64,000 bases of DNA from Eshraghiella sp045124255 (lineage in GTDB: Bacteria > Bacillota > Clostridia > Lachnospirales > Lachnospiraceae): the NCBI GenBank assembly GCA_045124255.1, contig JBGVLM010000008.1:1-64000 (forward strand), written 5' to 3'. Below are positions 23,128 through 31,636 of this stretch, one piece after another; within the stretch, counting starts at the first letter, position 1; each line of letters starts with the position of its first letter. The translations under genes and the position numbers were made by a program. The notes below the pieces were generated by a model. That model saw only the letters and a list, made by a program, of their open reading frames with translations. It did not search any database and was not told where the DNA came from.

Positions 23128-23159
23128 ACATCGTTAAACCGCCGTGAGTTTAGCGAAAT
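23128..23159 (+). other. Right prophage junction: dif-like site (attR)
   Basis: The arms ACATCGTTAAA (23128-23138) and TTTAGCGAAAT (23149-23159) flank a 10-bp centre (CCGCCGTGAG). It shares CGTTAAACC and TGAGTTTAGCGAAA with attL in direct orientation. The left half should be phage and the right half host. It lies about 460 bp upstream of the xerS-like gene. Confidence 0.8.
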
Positions 23160-23205
23160 TGTTACTGGAGCATTTACCCTCTCACATCAGCATATTTTTA
23201 GAAAA

Positions 23206-23241
23206 AACCTGAATGCTTAGTTCAATAAACATTCAGGTTTT
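23206..23241. terminator. Bidirectional terminator after the small host gene
   Basis: Stem AACCTGAATG / CATTCAGGTT with T-runs on both strands. It ends the leftward 81-aa gene and isolates it from the prophage. Confidence 0.8.
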
Positions 23242-23257
23242 AATTAATTAAATGTAA

Positions 23258-23503
23258 TTATTCTTCAGATGTTTCTGCAGCTGCAGCATCCGTGTCAACA
23301 TCAGCCTCGTCCAAATCATATAATGGCTGAGTATATGTGATTGAATATCTTAATGCAAAAGTAAAAAATGGCAGCCAAATATATGTTACAGGTGTTACAC
23401 TGGTAATATCACAGCCATAGTCAATTAATGTATCAAGAATTGATTCAAGATTCCATGCCCAGCAGAAAAAACAGTCGCCGCGTGAAGTTCTGTCAAATTC
23501 CAT
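23258..23503 (-). CDS. Small hypothetical host protein (81 aa)
   Basis: MEFDRTSRGDCFFCWAWNLE: an aromatic and cysteine-rich start with a CFFC pair, then a hydrophobic segment (VTYIWLPFFTFALRY) and an acidic, alanine-rich end. GGGAGG lies 8 bases before ATG. It is divergent from the xerS-like gene, with a dedicated terminator, and is outside attR, so it is host DNA. No family recognised. Confidence 0.65.
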   Translation of the reverse strand: MEFDRTSRGDCFFCWAWNLESILDTLIDYGCDITSVTPVTYIWLPFFTFALRYSITYTQPLYDLDEADVDTDAAAAETSEE

Positions 23504-23558
23504 AATTTTATCCTCCCAAAGGTATTCTTTTTATTAATAATAACAAATTACAAATGAA

Positions 23559-23587
23559 ATGACAATTAATAATTATTATGATAAAAT
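23559..23587 (+). promoter_or_regulatory. Promoter of xerS-like gene
   Basis: ATGACA (23559-23564), a 17-bp spacer and TAAAAT (23582-23587), 37 bp before the start codon. Confidence 0.6.
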
Positions 23588-23623
23588 TATTTCAGTAAAT
23601 TTTAGTACGAAGGAAGTATTTTT

Positions 23624-24685
23624 ATGTCAGAATTAACCTATCATGAACAGGAAAAACAACAGGCTGTAATCAAATTAAGAAAGCTTCAGAAGGAACTGCC
23701 GGCTTTTCTAATGGATTATTTTCGTGGAATTGAATATATGAATGCTCCAAGAACTATTATTGCATACGCAATTGATTTAAAGACTTTTTTTGAATTTATG
23801 CATGACAATAATTCCAAATGCAAAAATATGGATATTCACGATTTCCCCATTTCAATTTTGTCAGAGATTAAATCCTATGATATCGAAGAATATCTTGACT
23901 ACATAAAACTTTATGAAAAAGACGGAAAAACCTATACCAATAATGAAAGGGCAATTAAACGCAAGCTCTCTGCTCTACGCTCAATGTATAACTATTACCA
24001 TAAGAACAAAGTAATTAATGAAAACCCTGTTTTGCAGGTTAATATGCCAAAGCTGCATGAAAAAGCAATTGTAAGACTTGACCCCAATGAGGTTGCTGAT
24101 TTACTGGATACAGTTGAATCCGGGGACGGACTTACCAAGAAGCAGTTAGAAAGACATGACCAGCTTAAAATAAGGGATTTGGCCATACTCACTCTCCTGT
24201 TGGGTACGGGAATCCGTATTTCTGAATGTGTAGGACTTGATGTTAATGATGTTGATTTTAATAAAAGCCGTATAAAGGTTGTTCGCAAGGGCGGTTACGA
24301 AGCTTATGTATATTTTGGTGATGAGGTTGCTGAGGCATTGGATGAATATCTTATTGAACGTAAGGCAAAAACACCCGTGACCGGGCATGAAAACGCTCTT
24401 TTTCTATCCAACAGGAACAGCCGTATTACCGTTAGAAATGTTGAAATTATGGTTAAGAAATATGCGTCAATTGTTACTCCGCTTAAGAAAATCACACCTC
24501 ATAAAATGCGGAGTACCTATGGCACAAATCTGTACCAGGAAACAGGAGACATTTATCTGGTTGCCGATGTTTTGGGACATAATGATGTTAATACAACTAA
24601 GAAGCATTATGCTGCGATTGACACCAACCAGAAATACATGGCAAGAAATATTGTAAAATTAAGAGAGAAATCCGATAAAGAATAA
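23624..24685 (+). CDS. XerS-like tyrosine recombinase (chromosome dimer resolution)
   Basis: 353 residues. The N-terminal SAM-like domain (about 22-135) includes a longer segment than XerC/XerD. The catalytic domain has R198 (GTGIRISE), K222 (VRKGG), H293 and R296 (HKMR), H319 (LGHNDV) and Y329 (KHYAAI). Length and N-terminal sequence (LRKLQKELPAFLMDYFRGIE) resemble XerS of streptococci, which works alone on a dif site next to its own gene. A dif-like site lies 460 bp upstream, inside which a filamentous prophage is inserted. It probably resolves chromosome dimers and is used by the phage for integration. AAGGAAG precedes ATG. Confidence 0.85.
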   Translation: MSELTYHEQEKQQAVIKLRKLQKELPAFLMDYFRGIEYMNAPRTIIAYAIDLKTFFEFMHDNNSKCKNMDIHDFPISILSEIKSYDIEEYLDYIKLYEKDGKTYTNNERAIKRKLSALRSMYNYYHKNKVINENPVLQVNMPKLHEKAIVRLDPNEVADLLDTVESGDGLTKKQLERHDQLKIRDLAILTLLLGTGIRISECVGLDVNDVDFNKSRIKVVRKGGYEAYVYFGDEVAEALDEYLIERKAKTPVTGHENALFLSNRNSRITVRNVEIMVKKYASIVTPLKKITPHKMRSTYGTNLYQETGDIYLVADVLGHNDVNTTKKHYAAIDTNQKYMARNIVKLREKSDKE

Positions 24686-24689
24686 ATTA

Positions 24690-24750
24690 AAGGTGCCTGC
24701 AAACTTGAGCATATCAACTATTTGAAGCAATGAGTTTTGCAGACACCTTC
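24690..24750. terminator. Bidirectional terminator after xerS-like gene
   Basis: A long stem AAGGTG-CTGCAAA / TTTGCAG-CACCTT with one mismatch and a bulge. It separates the recombinase gene from the convergent 374-aa gene. Confidence 0.75.
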
Positions 24751-24762
24751 TAATATTTGTAT

Positions 24763-25887
24763 TTAAGATTCCGAAGCAGCTTCCGTATTCTGTGGAGCTG
24801 ATGTTTCCGAATCTACGGTAGTTTCCTGTGAAGTACTCTCCTTTTGTGAATCTTCACCTGACTGAGATGTTTCCGTCTCCTGTGTTTCTTCATCATCAGA
24901 TGTAGTTGTCTCAGGCTCAGCCGCCTTAACCTCTACCTTGATTGAATCAGTCATAATATTTCCATAAATATCAGCAATATAATATGGGATTTCATACCAG
25001 CCTTCGGCAGGAAATACGCCATTCCATGTGGTATAGGCATATGAACTGACATCCTGGCCGCTTTCATCGTAGGCTTTAACAAATTTGGTAAGAAAATCTA
25101 TTCCGTCACCGACATATGCATATGAATACTGTATCGTACAGTTAAATTCCTTAAGTCTTGTCTGGCAGAACGGAGAATCCTCCGATGTATCTGTAGGGTC
25201 CCATAACAGACCGTCCGGAATCGGAATAATGGAGTCAACGGCGGATGTATCCGCTGTTTCATCTGATATCACAACAATTTCTGAAGCATACGAACAATTC
25301 TCATATATCCATCTTGCGTCACAACATAATAACAAAATACCATTGGAAGAAATTGAATTACCGATACTGTTGTAGCTGTCCAAATCAATGGAATTCTTGT
25401 TGCCGTTCGTTCTGTACATTGCTGAGTGGAATTTAAACAAACCTCCGAAATCCGTATGATATCTGTAAAATTCTGCTCCCGACTCCTGTTGCCATACTGA
25501 TTTAGTTAAATCGTCTTTGTTGAAACTGTACTCATCTTCTGCCATATCTGCAGGAAGGGCAGCCGGCATTTCCTTAACAGGTACAGAAGAAAATTTCTCC
25601 GTATCAGAATTCCATTCGTAAATACTTATAATATTATTGGATTTGTTTATACTTATCAGGTATTTACCTTTAACATTTACGGTGGCCTCTTCTGTATCGG
25701 ATTCCGATTCGGAGGAAGAAGTCACATTTTCAGTATTGCCCTGAATATCAGAATTACCGGATTTAACTGCAAGTACTACAACTGTTACTACTATTGTAAT
25801 AAAAATAACCAGAAAAATCAGATAATACTTCCAATTACCTGTACGAACAAAATCGTTAAATTTTCTCCTTCTTGACCTGTAAACCAT
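24763..25887 (-). CDS. Membrane-anchored extracellular protein, unknown
   Basis: 374 residues. A basic cytoplasmic start (YRSRRRKFNDF), one membrane span (about 22-43), and an outer part with a Ser/Glu-rich linker (50-75). The central domain (about 75-250) is unrecognised. It is followed by an Ig-like strand region (TTWNGVFPAEGWYEIPYYIA) and a C-terminal tail rich in Glu, Thr and Ser (about 320-374). Such tails are typical of surface proteins crossing the cell wall. Its start lies 3 bp after the end of the kinase-like gene, so they share a transcript. Function unknown. Confidence 0.7.
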   Translation of the reverse strand: MVYRSRRRKFNDFVRTGNWKYYLIFLVIFITIVVTVVVLAVKSGNSDIQGNTENVTSSSESESDTEEATVNVKGKYLISINKSNNIISIYEWNSDTEKFSSVPVKEMPAALPADMAEDEYSFNKDDLTKSVWQQESGAEFYRYHTDFGGLFKFHSAMYRTNGNKNSIDLDSYNSIGNSISSNGILLLCCDARWIYENCSYASEIVVISDETADTSAVDSIIPIPDGLLWDPTDTSEDSPFCQTRLKEFNCTIQYSYAYVGDGIDFLTKFVKAYDESGQDVSSYAYTTWNGVFPAEGWYEIPYYIADIYGNIMTDSIKVEVKAAEPETTTSDDEETQETETSQSGEDSQKESTSQETTVDSETSAPQNTEAASES

Positions 25888-25889
25888 AG

Positions 25890-26534
25890 CTAGATTCCTT
25901 TATTATCACCTGTTTTAAATCGTAATTCAATATAGGACATAATAAGCTCAACCGTACCGTCTATTCCCAGTTCTCCGCTGTCAACACATAAATCATAACT
26001 TCTTGAGTCGCCCCATTTCTTATTGGAATAGAAATTATAATAATTGGCACGCTTCTTATTAGTCTTAATAATCATATCCCTTGCTTTATCCTCAGAGATA
26101 TCGTAAATACGCATAATACGTTTGATTTTGGCATCAATATCCGCTTTAATGAAAACCGTATAGCAGTCAGGCATATCCTTTAAAGCATAATCCGCACATC
26201 TTCCGACTATAACACAGGATTCCTCCTGTGCAAGCTTCTTGATTGCTTCATACTGGGCCATAAATACCTTCTGATTCAGTGGCATGTCAATATATGAAGA
26301 GGTTGAATAGCCCATTGAATATGTATCCATAACCAGTGAATACAGAAAACTGTTGGTTGGCTTCTCATCATAATTTTTAAATAAATCCTCTGAAATTTCG
26401 CTGTTCTTGGCTGCAAGTGTAAGCAATTCCTTATCATAGCATTTTACGCCAAGACGTTCCGCCAATGCCATACCTATCTGCCTTCCGCCACTTCCAAATT
26501 CACGTCCGATTGTAATAACAAAATGCTGTTTCAT
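25890..26534 (-). CDS. Cytidylate kinase-like family protein
   Basis: 214 residues with the P-loop GREFGSGGRQIG at the N-terminus and the mid-protein VIVGRCADY segment typical of the cytidylate-kinase-like family common in Clostridia. It is not the essential Cmk, whose sequence differs; the physiological substrate of this group is not established. It lies directly before the membrane-anchored protein and after the pseudouridine synthase gene, with a 67-bp gap. Confidence 0.85.
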   Translation of the reverse strand: MKQHFVITIGREFGSGGRQIGMALAERLGVKCYDKELLTLAAKNSEISEDLFKNYDEKPTNSFLYSLVMDTYSMGYSTSSYIDMPLNQKVFMAQYEAIKKLAQEESCVIVGRCADYALKDMPDCYTVFIKADIDAKIKRIMRIYDISEDKARDMIIKTNKKRANYYNFYSNKKWGDSRSYDLCVDSGELGIDGTVELIMSYIELRFKTGDNKGI

Positions 26535-26601
26535 AATAACCGCCTCCCTGATGACTTATTTATACTATAATTATAAATATTCATCGGGAAAATTCCAACA
26601 A

Positions 26602-27531
26602 TTATTTTAATTTATTCAATAATTTCTGAAAATATTCCGGTAAGGGAGCTTCAAACTCCATATATTCTCCGGTTCTTGGATGTACAAAGCCGAGAACACC
26701 GGCATGTAGTGTCTGCCCCTGAAGGTTAAATGAGTTTTTTGCATTACAATATACATCATCTCCAAGAAGAGGATGTCCTATACTTGCCATATGAACTCTT
26801 ATCTGATGAGTTCTTCCGGTTTCAAGCTTACAACGGATAAAAGCATATTTACCGAGATTTTCAATCACCTCATAATGTGTTACTGCTTCTCTTCCACTGC
26901 GATAATTAACTGCCATTTTCTTCCGCTCGATTGGGTGTCTGCCGATTGGTGCATTAATCGTTCCCTGCATTTCAGAAAAAGAATTATGACATATTGCATA
27001 ATAATATCTTGTTATACTGTGTTCCTTAAGCTGTTCACTCAGGGACATATGTGCATTGTCATTTTTACATGCAATTATAATGCCTGTAGTGTCCATATCA
27101 ATACGGTGTACTATTCCCGGTCTTAAAACACCGTTTATGCCCGAAAGATTATCCTTGCAATGATACATTAGTGCATTTACCAGAGTATGCGAGTAATGCC
27201 CTGCCGCCGGATGAACAACCATACCCTTTGGCTTGTTAATCAATATTACATCCTCATCCTCATAAACAATATCAAGCGGAATATTTTCCGGAAGGATTTC
27301 CAATTCCTCCGGAACGGGAATCATTATTGTCAGTTCATCTCCCTGACAAAGTCTGTAGTTTGACTTAATATTTTTATGGTTAACCAAAACAAGCTGTTCT
27401 GTTATCAGTTTCTGAATATATGAGCGTGAATAAGAAGAAAGCATATCGGATATATACTTATCGATACGCTCTCCCACTCCGTTTTCCTCAATATTAATTT
27501 CAATAATGTCCTCATACTGATTACTGAGCAT
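26602..27531 (-). CDS. RluD-type 23S rRNA pseudouridine synthase
   Basis: 309 residues. An N-terminal S4 RNA-binding domain (about 17-80, ERIDKYISDMLSSYSRSYIQ) precedes the RluA/RluD catalytic domain, with the catalytic aspartate in HRIDMDTTG and later RTHQIRVHMA. It modifies uridines in 23S rRNA; the exact positions are inferred by homology with RluD. It overlaps lspA by 11 bp, the usual lspA-rluD pairing in Firmicutes. Confidence 0.93.
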   Translation of the reverse strand: MLSNQYEDIIEINIEENGVGERIDKYISDMLSSYSRSYIQKLITEQLVLVNHKNIKSNYRLCQGDELTIMIPVPEELEILPENIPLDIVYEDEDVILINKPKGMVVHPAAGHYSHTLVNALMYHCKDNLSGINGVLRPGIVHRIDMDTTGIIIACKNDNAHMSLSEQLKEHSITRYYYAICHNSFSEMQGTINAPIGRHPIERKKMAVNYRSGREAVTHYEVIENLGKYAFIRCKLETGRTHQIRVHMASIGHPLLGDDVYCNAKNSFNLQGQTLHAGVLGFVHPRTGEYMEFEAPLPEYFQKLLNKLK

Positions 27532-28069
27532 TTTCTACACTCTCTTTATTGTTCTTATTTTTGCTGAAAAATTCTTTAATAAAATTAAAATCATTATCTT
27601 TATATTTAAAAATTATAAGTAAAATCAAAGCGGCCATTGATAATGTAACACATATATCAGCCACATTGAAAACAGGAAAATCAATAATTTTAAAATAAAT
27701 AAAATCGTGGACATAGCCGTTCATAATACGGTCAATCAGATTTCCCACTGCTCCGGCACCAAGAACAACAAGCACAAACTTAAGCGGATTGTACTTCTTC
27801 TGCATTGGTGTGATTATAAACATAAAAACAATCGCAATAAACATAATTGACGTTATTATAATGAAAAAAAGCTGTCTGCCCGGCATAATTCCCCACATTG
27901 CTCCCGGATTGGAAACATAGGTAAGCTGCAAAACTCCGTCAATTATATCAACAGGCTCCTGATTTTTCAAATGCTGCACGGCAAGAACCTTTGTTATCTG
28001 GTCAAGTGCAATTAAAATGGCAAATAACATAAAGCTTGTAATATTGATTAGTATTTTTTTGTTTTTCAT
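27521..28069 (-). CDS. lspA: Lipoprotein signal peptidase II
   Basis: 182 residues with four membrane spans. The two catalytic aspartates are in NLIDRIMNGYVHDF and FNVADICV. It removes signal peptides from lipoproteins after diacylglyceryl attachment. The C-terminus has a Lys/Asn-rich tail longer than in E. coli. A likely substrate in this window is the DacA-like lipoprotein. Confidence 0.95.
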   Translation of the reverse strand: MKNKKILINITSFMLFAILIALDQITKVLAVQHLKNQEPVDIIDGVLQLTYVSNPGAMWGIMPGRQLFFIIITSIMFIAIVFMFIITPMQKKYNPLKFVLVVLGAGAVGNLIDRIMNGYVHDFIYFKIIDFPVFNVADICVTLSMAALILLIIFKYKDNDFNFIKEFFSKNKNNKESVENAQ

Positions 28070-28080
28070 ATTAAATTCCT

Positions 28081-28839
28081 TTAAATATATTTGTAAATCA
28101 AAACCATTAAACGCCCTTTTTTGGTGGATGAAAGCTCTGATATAAATTTAATCTTACCAAGTCCGCGGACTGAAATAATATCACCCGGCTTGATATTATA
28201 GGCGTTAGAAGTGATTATACGCCCGTTTACGGATATTTTACCCTCTTCTATATAAGTAATAAGGTGGCTTCTTGAACTGTTAAAGCCAAGGGCAATTACG
28301 CTGTCCAGACGCAATGATGCAATACTGCCGCGTATTTCCCGGAATTCAGGTTCATAGTCAAATTCCATATCATTTATAATCCGGCACTGCACAAATGTAT
28401 GCTTAACTTTGGTCAGATTCTCAAGAACATATTCCTGAATGCCTTCCATGCAGAAAAAATAAGCTGAATCCTCTGTTACAAGAATATCTCCTATTTTATT
28501 GCGTGTTATACCAAGATTAAGTATTGCCCCGAGATAATCCCTGTGATTCAGCTCTTCGGAAAATTTTCTGTTAACGGGCTGAATCTGAATAATGGAATAT
28601 CCGCGAGGTGCAGAATCGGTATCACAATATGACGGAAGAAACGTAATGACCTTCCGCTCTGCCATATCGTAGCCGCCGTTCATAATCCATTTAACATCCG
28701 GCAGGCCGGATGTAATACCGTGAAAAAGTGACTGGCTGTTTAAATCCAAAAAATCAGTTGTAACCGGAATATTACGATAATAGCAATTATTCGCCATATC
28801 CAATAACCGGTTACAAATTAATCGTTCTTCATCCTTCAT
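28081..28839 (-). CDS. ylmH: YlmH-like S4-domain RNA-binding protein
   Basis: 252 residues. A poorly conserved N-terminal part is followed by a C-terminal S4 domain (about 175-240, RLDSVIALGFNSSRSHLITY then GKISVNGR). YlmH lies in the division gene cluster after sepF in many Firmicutes and has been linked to ribosome rescue. Its start overlaps the last base of sepF, matching that order. Confidence 0.9.
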   Translation of the reverse strand: MKDEERLICNRLLDMANNCYYRNIPVTTDFLDLNSQSLFHGITSGLPDVKWIMNGGYDMAERKVITFLPSYCDTDSAPRGYSIIQIQPVNRKFSEELNHRDYLGAILNLGITRNKIGDILVTEDSAYFFCMEGIQEYVLENLTKVKHTFVQCRIINDMEFDYEPEFREIRGSIASLRLDSVIALGFNSSRSHLITYIEEGKISVNGRIITSNAYNIKPGDIISVRGLGKIKFISELSSTKKGRLMVLIYKYI

Positions 28840-29411
28840 TAAAATCTTAAATCCTGTGCAAAAGAGCCTTCAGTAGTTATGTATCCCTGAAAATCACCTG
28901 AAATGTCAACTGATTCCGGTGTGATAATAAAAATATAGTTGGATACCTTCTGTAAATTGCCGTTAATTGCAAAACATGCACCTGAAGTAAAATCAATAAT
29001 ACGCTGTGCAAGTTCAACTTCAATTCCCTCAAGATTAAGTACTACAGCCTTACCGTCAAGCAAGGTATTGGCAATTTCTCTTCCGTCTTCAACGTTTGCC
29101 GGTTTAATTACACATACTTCCATAGGTGTAGAGCCTCCCATTCTTACAACCCTTGAACTTGAGGTCTGTCTGGATGGCTTTGATGAACGTGAAAATCTGT
29201 TTGGTTTGGAAACAGGCTTAACCGGCTCTTCATAATCCTCCTCAGGTTCTGAACTCTTATAAGTATTCTCTGTTCTATCCTTCTTCTTAGCTTTTGCAGC
29301 CGGAATTTCCTCTTCATCGTCTGCATCATCATAGCCGTCGCATACCTGATCGTCATCATCATCGTTATCACCAAATTTCATCTTGTCAAGAAATCCGTCA
29401 ATAAAACCCAT
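28839..29411 (-). CDS. sepF: Cell division protein SepF
   Basis: 190 residues. The N-terminal membrane-binding helix MGFIDGFLDKMKFG precedes an acidic and Lys/Ser-rich linker (about 15-90) and the SepF core (about 98-190, with VVLNLEGIEVELAQRIIDF and GACFAING). It anchors FtsZ to the membrane and shapes the septum. ATG 29411 is chosen because it starts the conserved helix and follows AGAGGAG; the open frame extends 19 codons further. Confidence 0.93.
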   Translation of the reverse strand: MGFIDGFLDKMKFGDNDDDDDQVCDGYDDADDEEEIPAAKAKKKDRTENTYKSSEPEEDYEEPVKPVSKPNRFSRSSKPSRQTSSSRVVRMGGSTPMEVCVIKPANVEDGREIANTLLDGKAVVLNLEGIEVELAQRIIDFTSGACFAINGNLQKVSNYIFIITPESVDISGDFQGYITTEGSFAQDLRF

Positions 29412-29427
29412 AATATTCTCCTCTTTC

Positions 29428-30120
29428 TTATATTGTATAATTTCTCTCGCCGAAAATAGCCGTGCCAACTCTTACATGTGTGGCACCCTCTTCAATGGCA
29501 ACCTGGAAATCATTGGTCATTCCCATGGACAAAAAATCCATACTTGTATTATCAATGTTTTTTGCCTTTAAGTCAACACATAATTGTTTTAATTGTTTAA
29601 AATATACTCTGTTATCCTCAGGATTGTCCACAAACGGGGCACTGGTCATCAATCCCCTCACAATAATATTTGGCAGCTTTGATATTTCAATTAATGCCTG
29701 TGGGGTTTCTTCCATGGTAAAACCGAATTTACTCTCCTCTTGTGCAACATTTACCTCTAACAGTATCGAAACAGTAAGTTCCTGTTTAACAGCTTCATCA
29801 CTGATTGCCTGTGCAAGTCTTAAGGAATCTACCGAGTGAATAAGGACAGCCTTTGATATAACCTGCTTAACCTTATTACGCTGTAAATGTCCTATCATAT
29901 GCCAGTTAATATCACCGGGAAGCACCTCACTCTTGGCAAGTATTTCCTGTACCTTATTCTCTCCGAATTCTCTTATTCCGCAGTCATATACCTCCGAAAT
30001 CATCTCTGCCGGTTTGGTTTTGCTGACAGCAATTAACGTAATGTCAGAAGGCTTACGTCCTGCTCTTAATGCTGCCTCATTAATCTGCTGTTGTACTAAA
30101 TTAAGATTACTGCTTAACAT
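29428..30120 (-). CDS. yggS: YggS/PLPBP family pyridoxal-phosphate homeostasis protein
   Basis: 230 residues with the PLP-binding lysine in LIAVSKTKP and the HMIGHLQRNK and MGMTNDFQVAIEEGATHVRVGTAIFG motifs of the family. It balances vitamin B6 and amino-acid pools rather than acting as a classic enzyme. It sits upstream of sepF, as in many Firmicutes. Confidence 0.95.
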   Translation of the reverse strand: MLSSNLNLVQQQINEAALRAGRKPSDITLIAVSKTKPAEMISEVYDCGIREFGENKVQEILAKSEVLPGDINWHMIGHLQRNKVKQVISKAVLIHSVDSLRLAQAISDEAVKQELTVSILLEVNVAQEESKFGFTMEETPQALIEISKLPNIIVRGLMTSAPFVDNPEDNRVYFKQLKQLCVDLKAKNIDNTSMDFLSMGMTNDFQVAIEEGATHVRVGTAIFGERNYTI

Positions 30121-30129
30121 ATAAACCTC

Positions 30130-31500
30130 CTAGTTTATAATTTCATGTTCTTTAATCGTCGTATAATCCAGAACAATATGGTCATATATTGCAAGGCCGT
30201 AAGTTGTTCCCTTGCGGATTATGTAATACTCCTCATTCTGCTCAAGAATATCAACTTTTTTAAAAATTGCATAGCCTTTATTAATACAATATACGCCTGT
30301 TAATTCACTCATTGTACCCACAATATAGGTCTCATCGGAATCAGGCATCATCAGAATGTCACCGCTTTTAAAGTCATCCATTGAAACATAATAATATTTA
30401 TCATTTGCTTCGTAAATTGTAGTATCAATTGCCTCTGTCATAATCTGACCGTTTTCATTATAATATTTACGGATAAATGTTCCTGACGGAGTCAGATATT
30501 CCTTAGGTATTGTATAGAAGCTTTTATTAAATACTGCTGATACAGGTACTTTAAGCCCCGTTATATTATTTTCGCTTATTTCAATTTGAACATAACGATC
30601 CTCAATGAAATTAACCATATATTTGGACAGTTTTATTTTACCGTATGTCCTGCCGTCTGAAACAATCTGTGAAAAATCAGCAACACATTGAATATCATTA
30701 TTAATAAAGTTAATATTAATACTTGTAGAATCTGCAAGTGCCGCCGCCTGATTATCATCCAACAGAATATATATATACCATATATCGCTTTTTACAAGTT
30801 TGTAAGCTGCGTCTCCATGGTTAATCAGCTCGGTATTCTGTAAATTAGTCGAGGTATAATCAGTCATATCAAAAAGCTTGTCCGTTATAGCACTTTCACC
30901 GGTTGATTCATATCCGTCTATTATATATGAAACAATACCTGTTTTATCAGCTTCTACAGGATGGAAGAAATCCGTGCTTTCAGTGTCGGTAATATATTCC
31001 TCCAGATGTTTCGCAATATCAAAAGCCTGGTATTCATATATTTTGTCAGTAATATGTTCACGTACTCTATATACATTATAGAATTCCGATTTGGAATAGG
31101 ATACGGAAAAATCAGTTAACATATCCTTAATCTCAGTCATTTCATCCGAACTAAGTTCATCATCAATACTTGCTTTGATTTTCTCATAAACACGTCCTGT
31201 TTCATCAACGGAATACACTACTGTTCCGATTGAAGCACGCTGACCGTTGTTTAAGAAAAAATTAACATTACCTGAATAGTCGGATTTTATTATCTCCTCA
31301 TCTCTTATAATAAATCCGGTAAAAGAATTATCATAGGCAAGTGAGCCGGCATTAACCTCATAAATTGTGGTCTTTTTTGAAAAAACAAAAATGAGCACTG
31401 AAATAACTATATATACAAAAATAACTATAAATAAAATTAATCCGATATTAATATCCGGTTTACGCGTAAATCGTACAACATTATTTCTTTTCTTTGCCAA
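30130..31500 (-). CDS. HlyD-like membrane-anchored protein
   Basis: 456 residues. A basic start (MAKKRNNVVRFTRKP), one membrane span (about 20-41) and a large outer part. The biotinyl-lipoyl-like region (GFIIRDEEIIKSDYSGNVNFFLNNGQR) and later beta segments (LKVPVSAVFNKSFYTIPKEY) resemble HlyD-type membrane fusion proteins. In Lachnospiraceae such proteins sit before yggS-sepF, but no transporter partner is present here, so a cell-envelope role is possible. It is divergent from the DUF378 gene over a 136-bp gap. Confidence 0.75.
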   Translation of the reverse strand: MAKKRNNVVRFTRKPDINIGLILFIVIFVYIVISVLIFVFSKKTTIYEVNAGSLAYDNSFTGFIIRDEEIIKSDYSGNVNFFLNNGQRASIGTVVYSVDETGRVYEKIKASIDDELSSDEMTEIKDMLTDFSVSYSKSEFYNVYRVREHITDKIYEYQAFDIAKHLEEYITDTESTDFFHPVEADKTGIVSYIIDGYESTGESAITDKLFDMTDYTSTNLQNTELINHGDAAYKLVKSDIWYIYILLDDNQAAALADSTSININFINNDIQCVADFSQIVSDGRTYGKIKLSKYMVNFIEDRYVQIEISENNITGLKVPVSAVFNKSFYTIPKEYLTPSGTFIRKYYNENGQIMTEAIDTTIYEANDKYYYVSMDDFKSGDILMMPDSDETYIVGTMSELTGVYCINKGYAIFKKVDILEQNEEYYIIRKGTTYGLAIYDHIVLDYTTIKEHEIIN

Positions 31501-31636
31501 TCTATAATCACCCTCTTTTATTTATAAAAATGCAAGCATATCTATAATAACATTTTTTTCATAAAAATACCATTATAAAATACATCAATAAAGAAAATCC
31601 TAACAATATGAAAATCTTTTAAGGAGGATTCATATT

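Larger units (their letters stand above)
22875..23257. other. Right prophage end: attP/attR region
   Basis: No normal-sized gene. Leftward from host it contains attR (23128-23159), the inverted dif-like site (23044-23072), an inverted repeat TAACTTGA/TCAAGTTA (22968-23002), a 10-codon ORF with a strong ribosome site and a TTCCTGA-type hairpin (22902-22916). No consensus promoter for the leftward operon is present; only an isolated TATAAT (- strand, 23071-23076). Confidence 0.7.
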
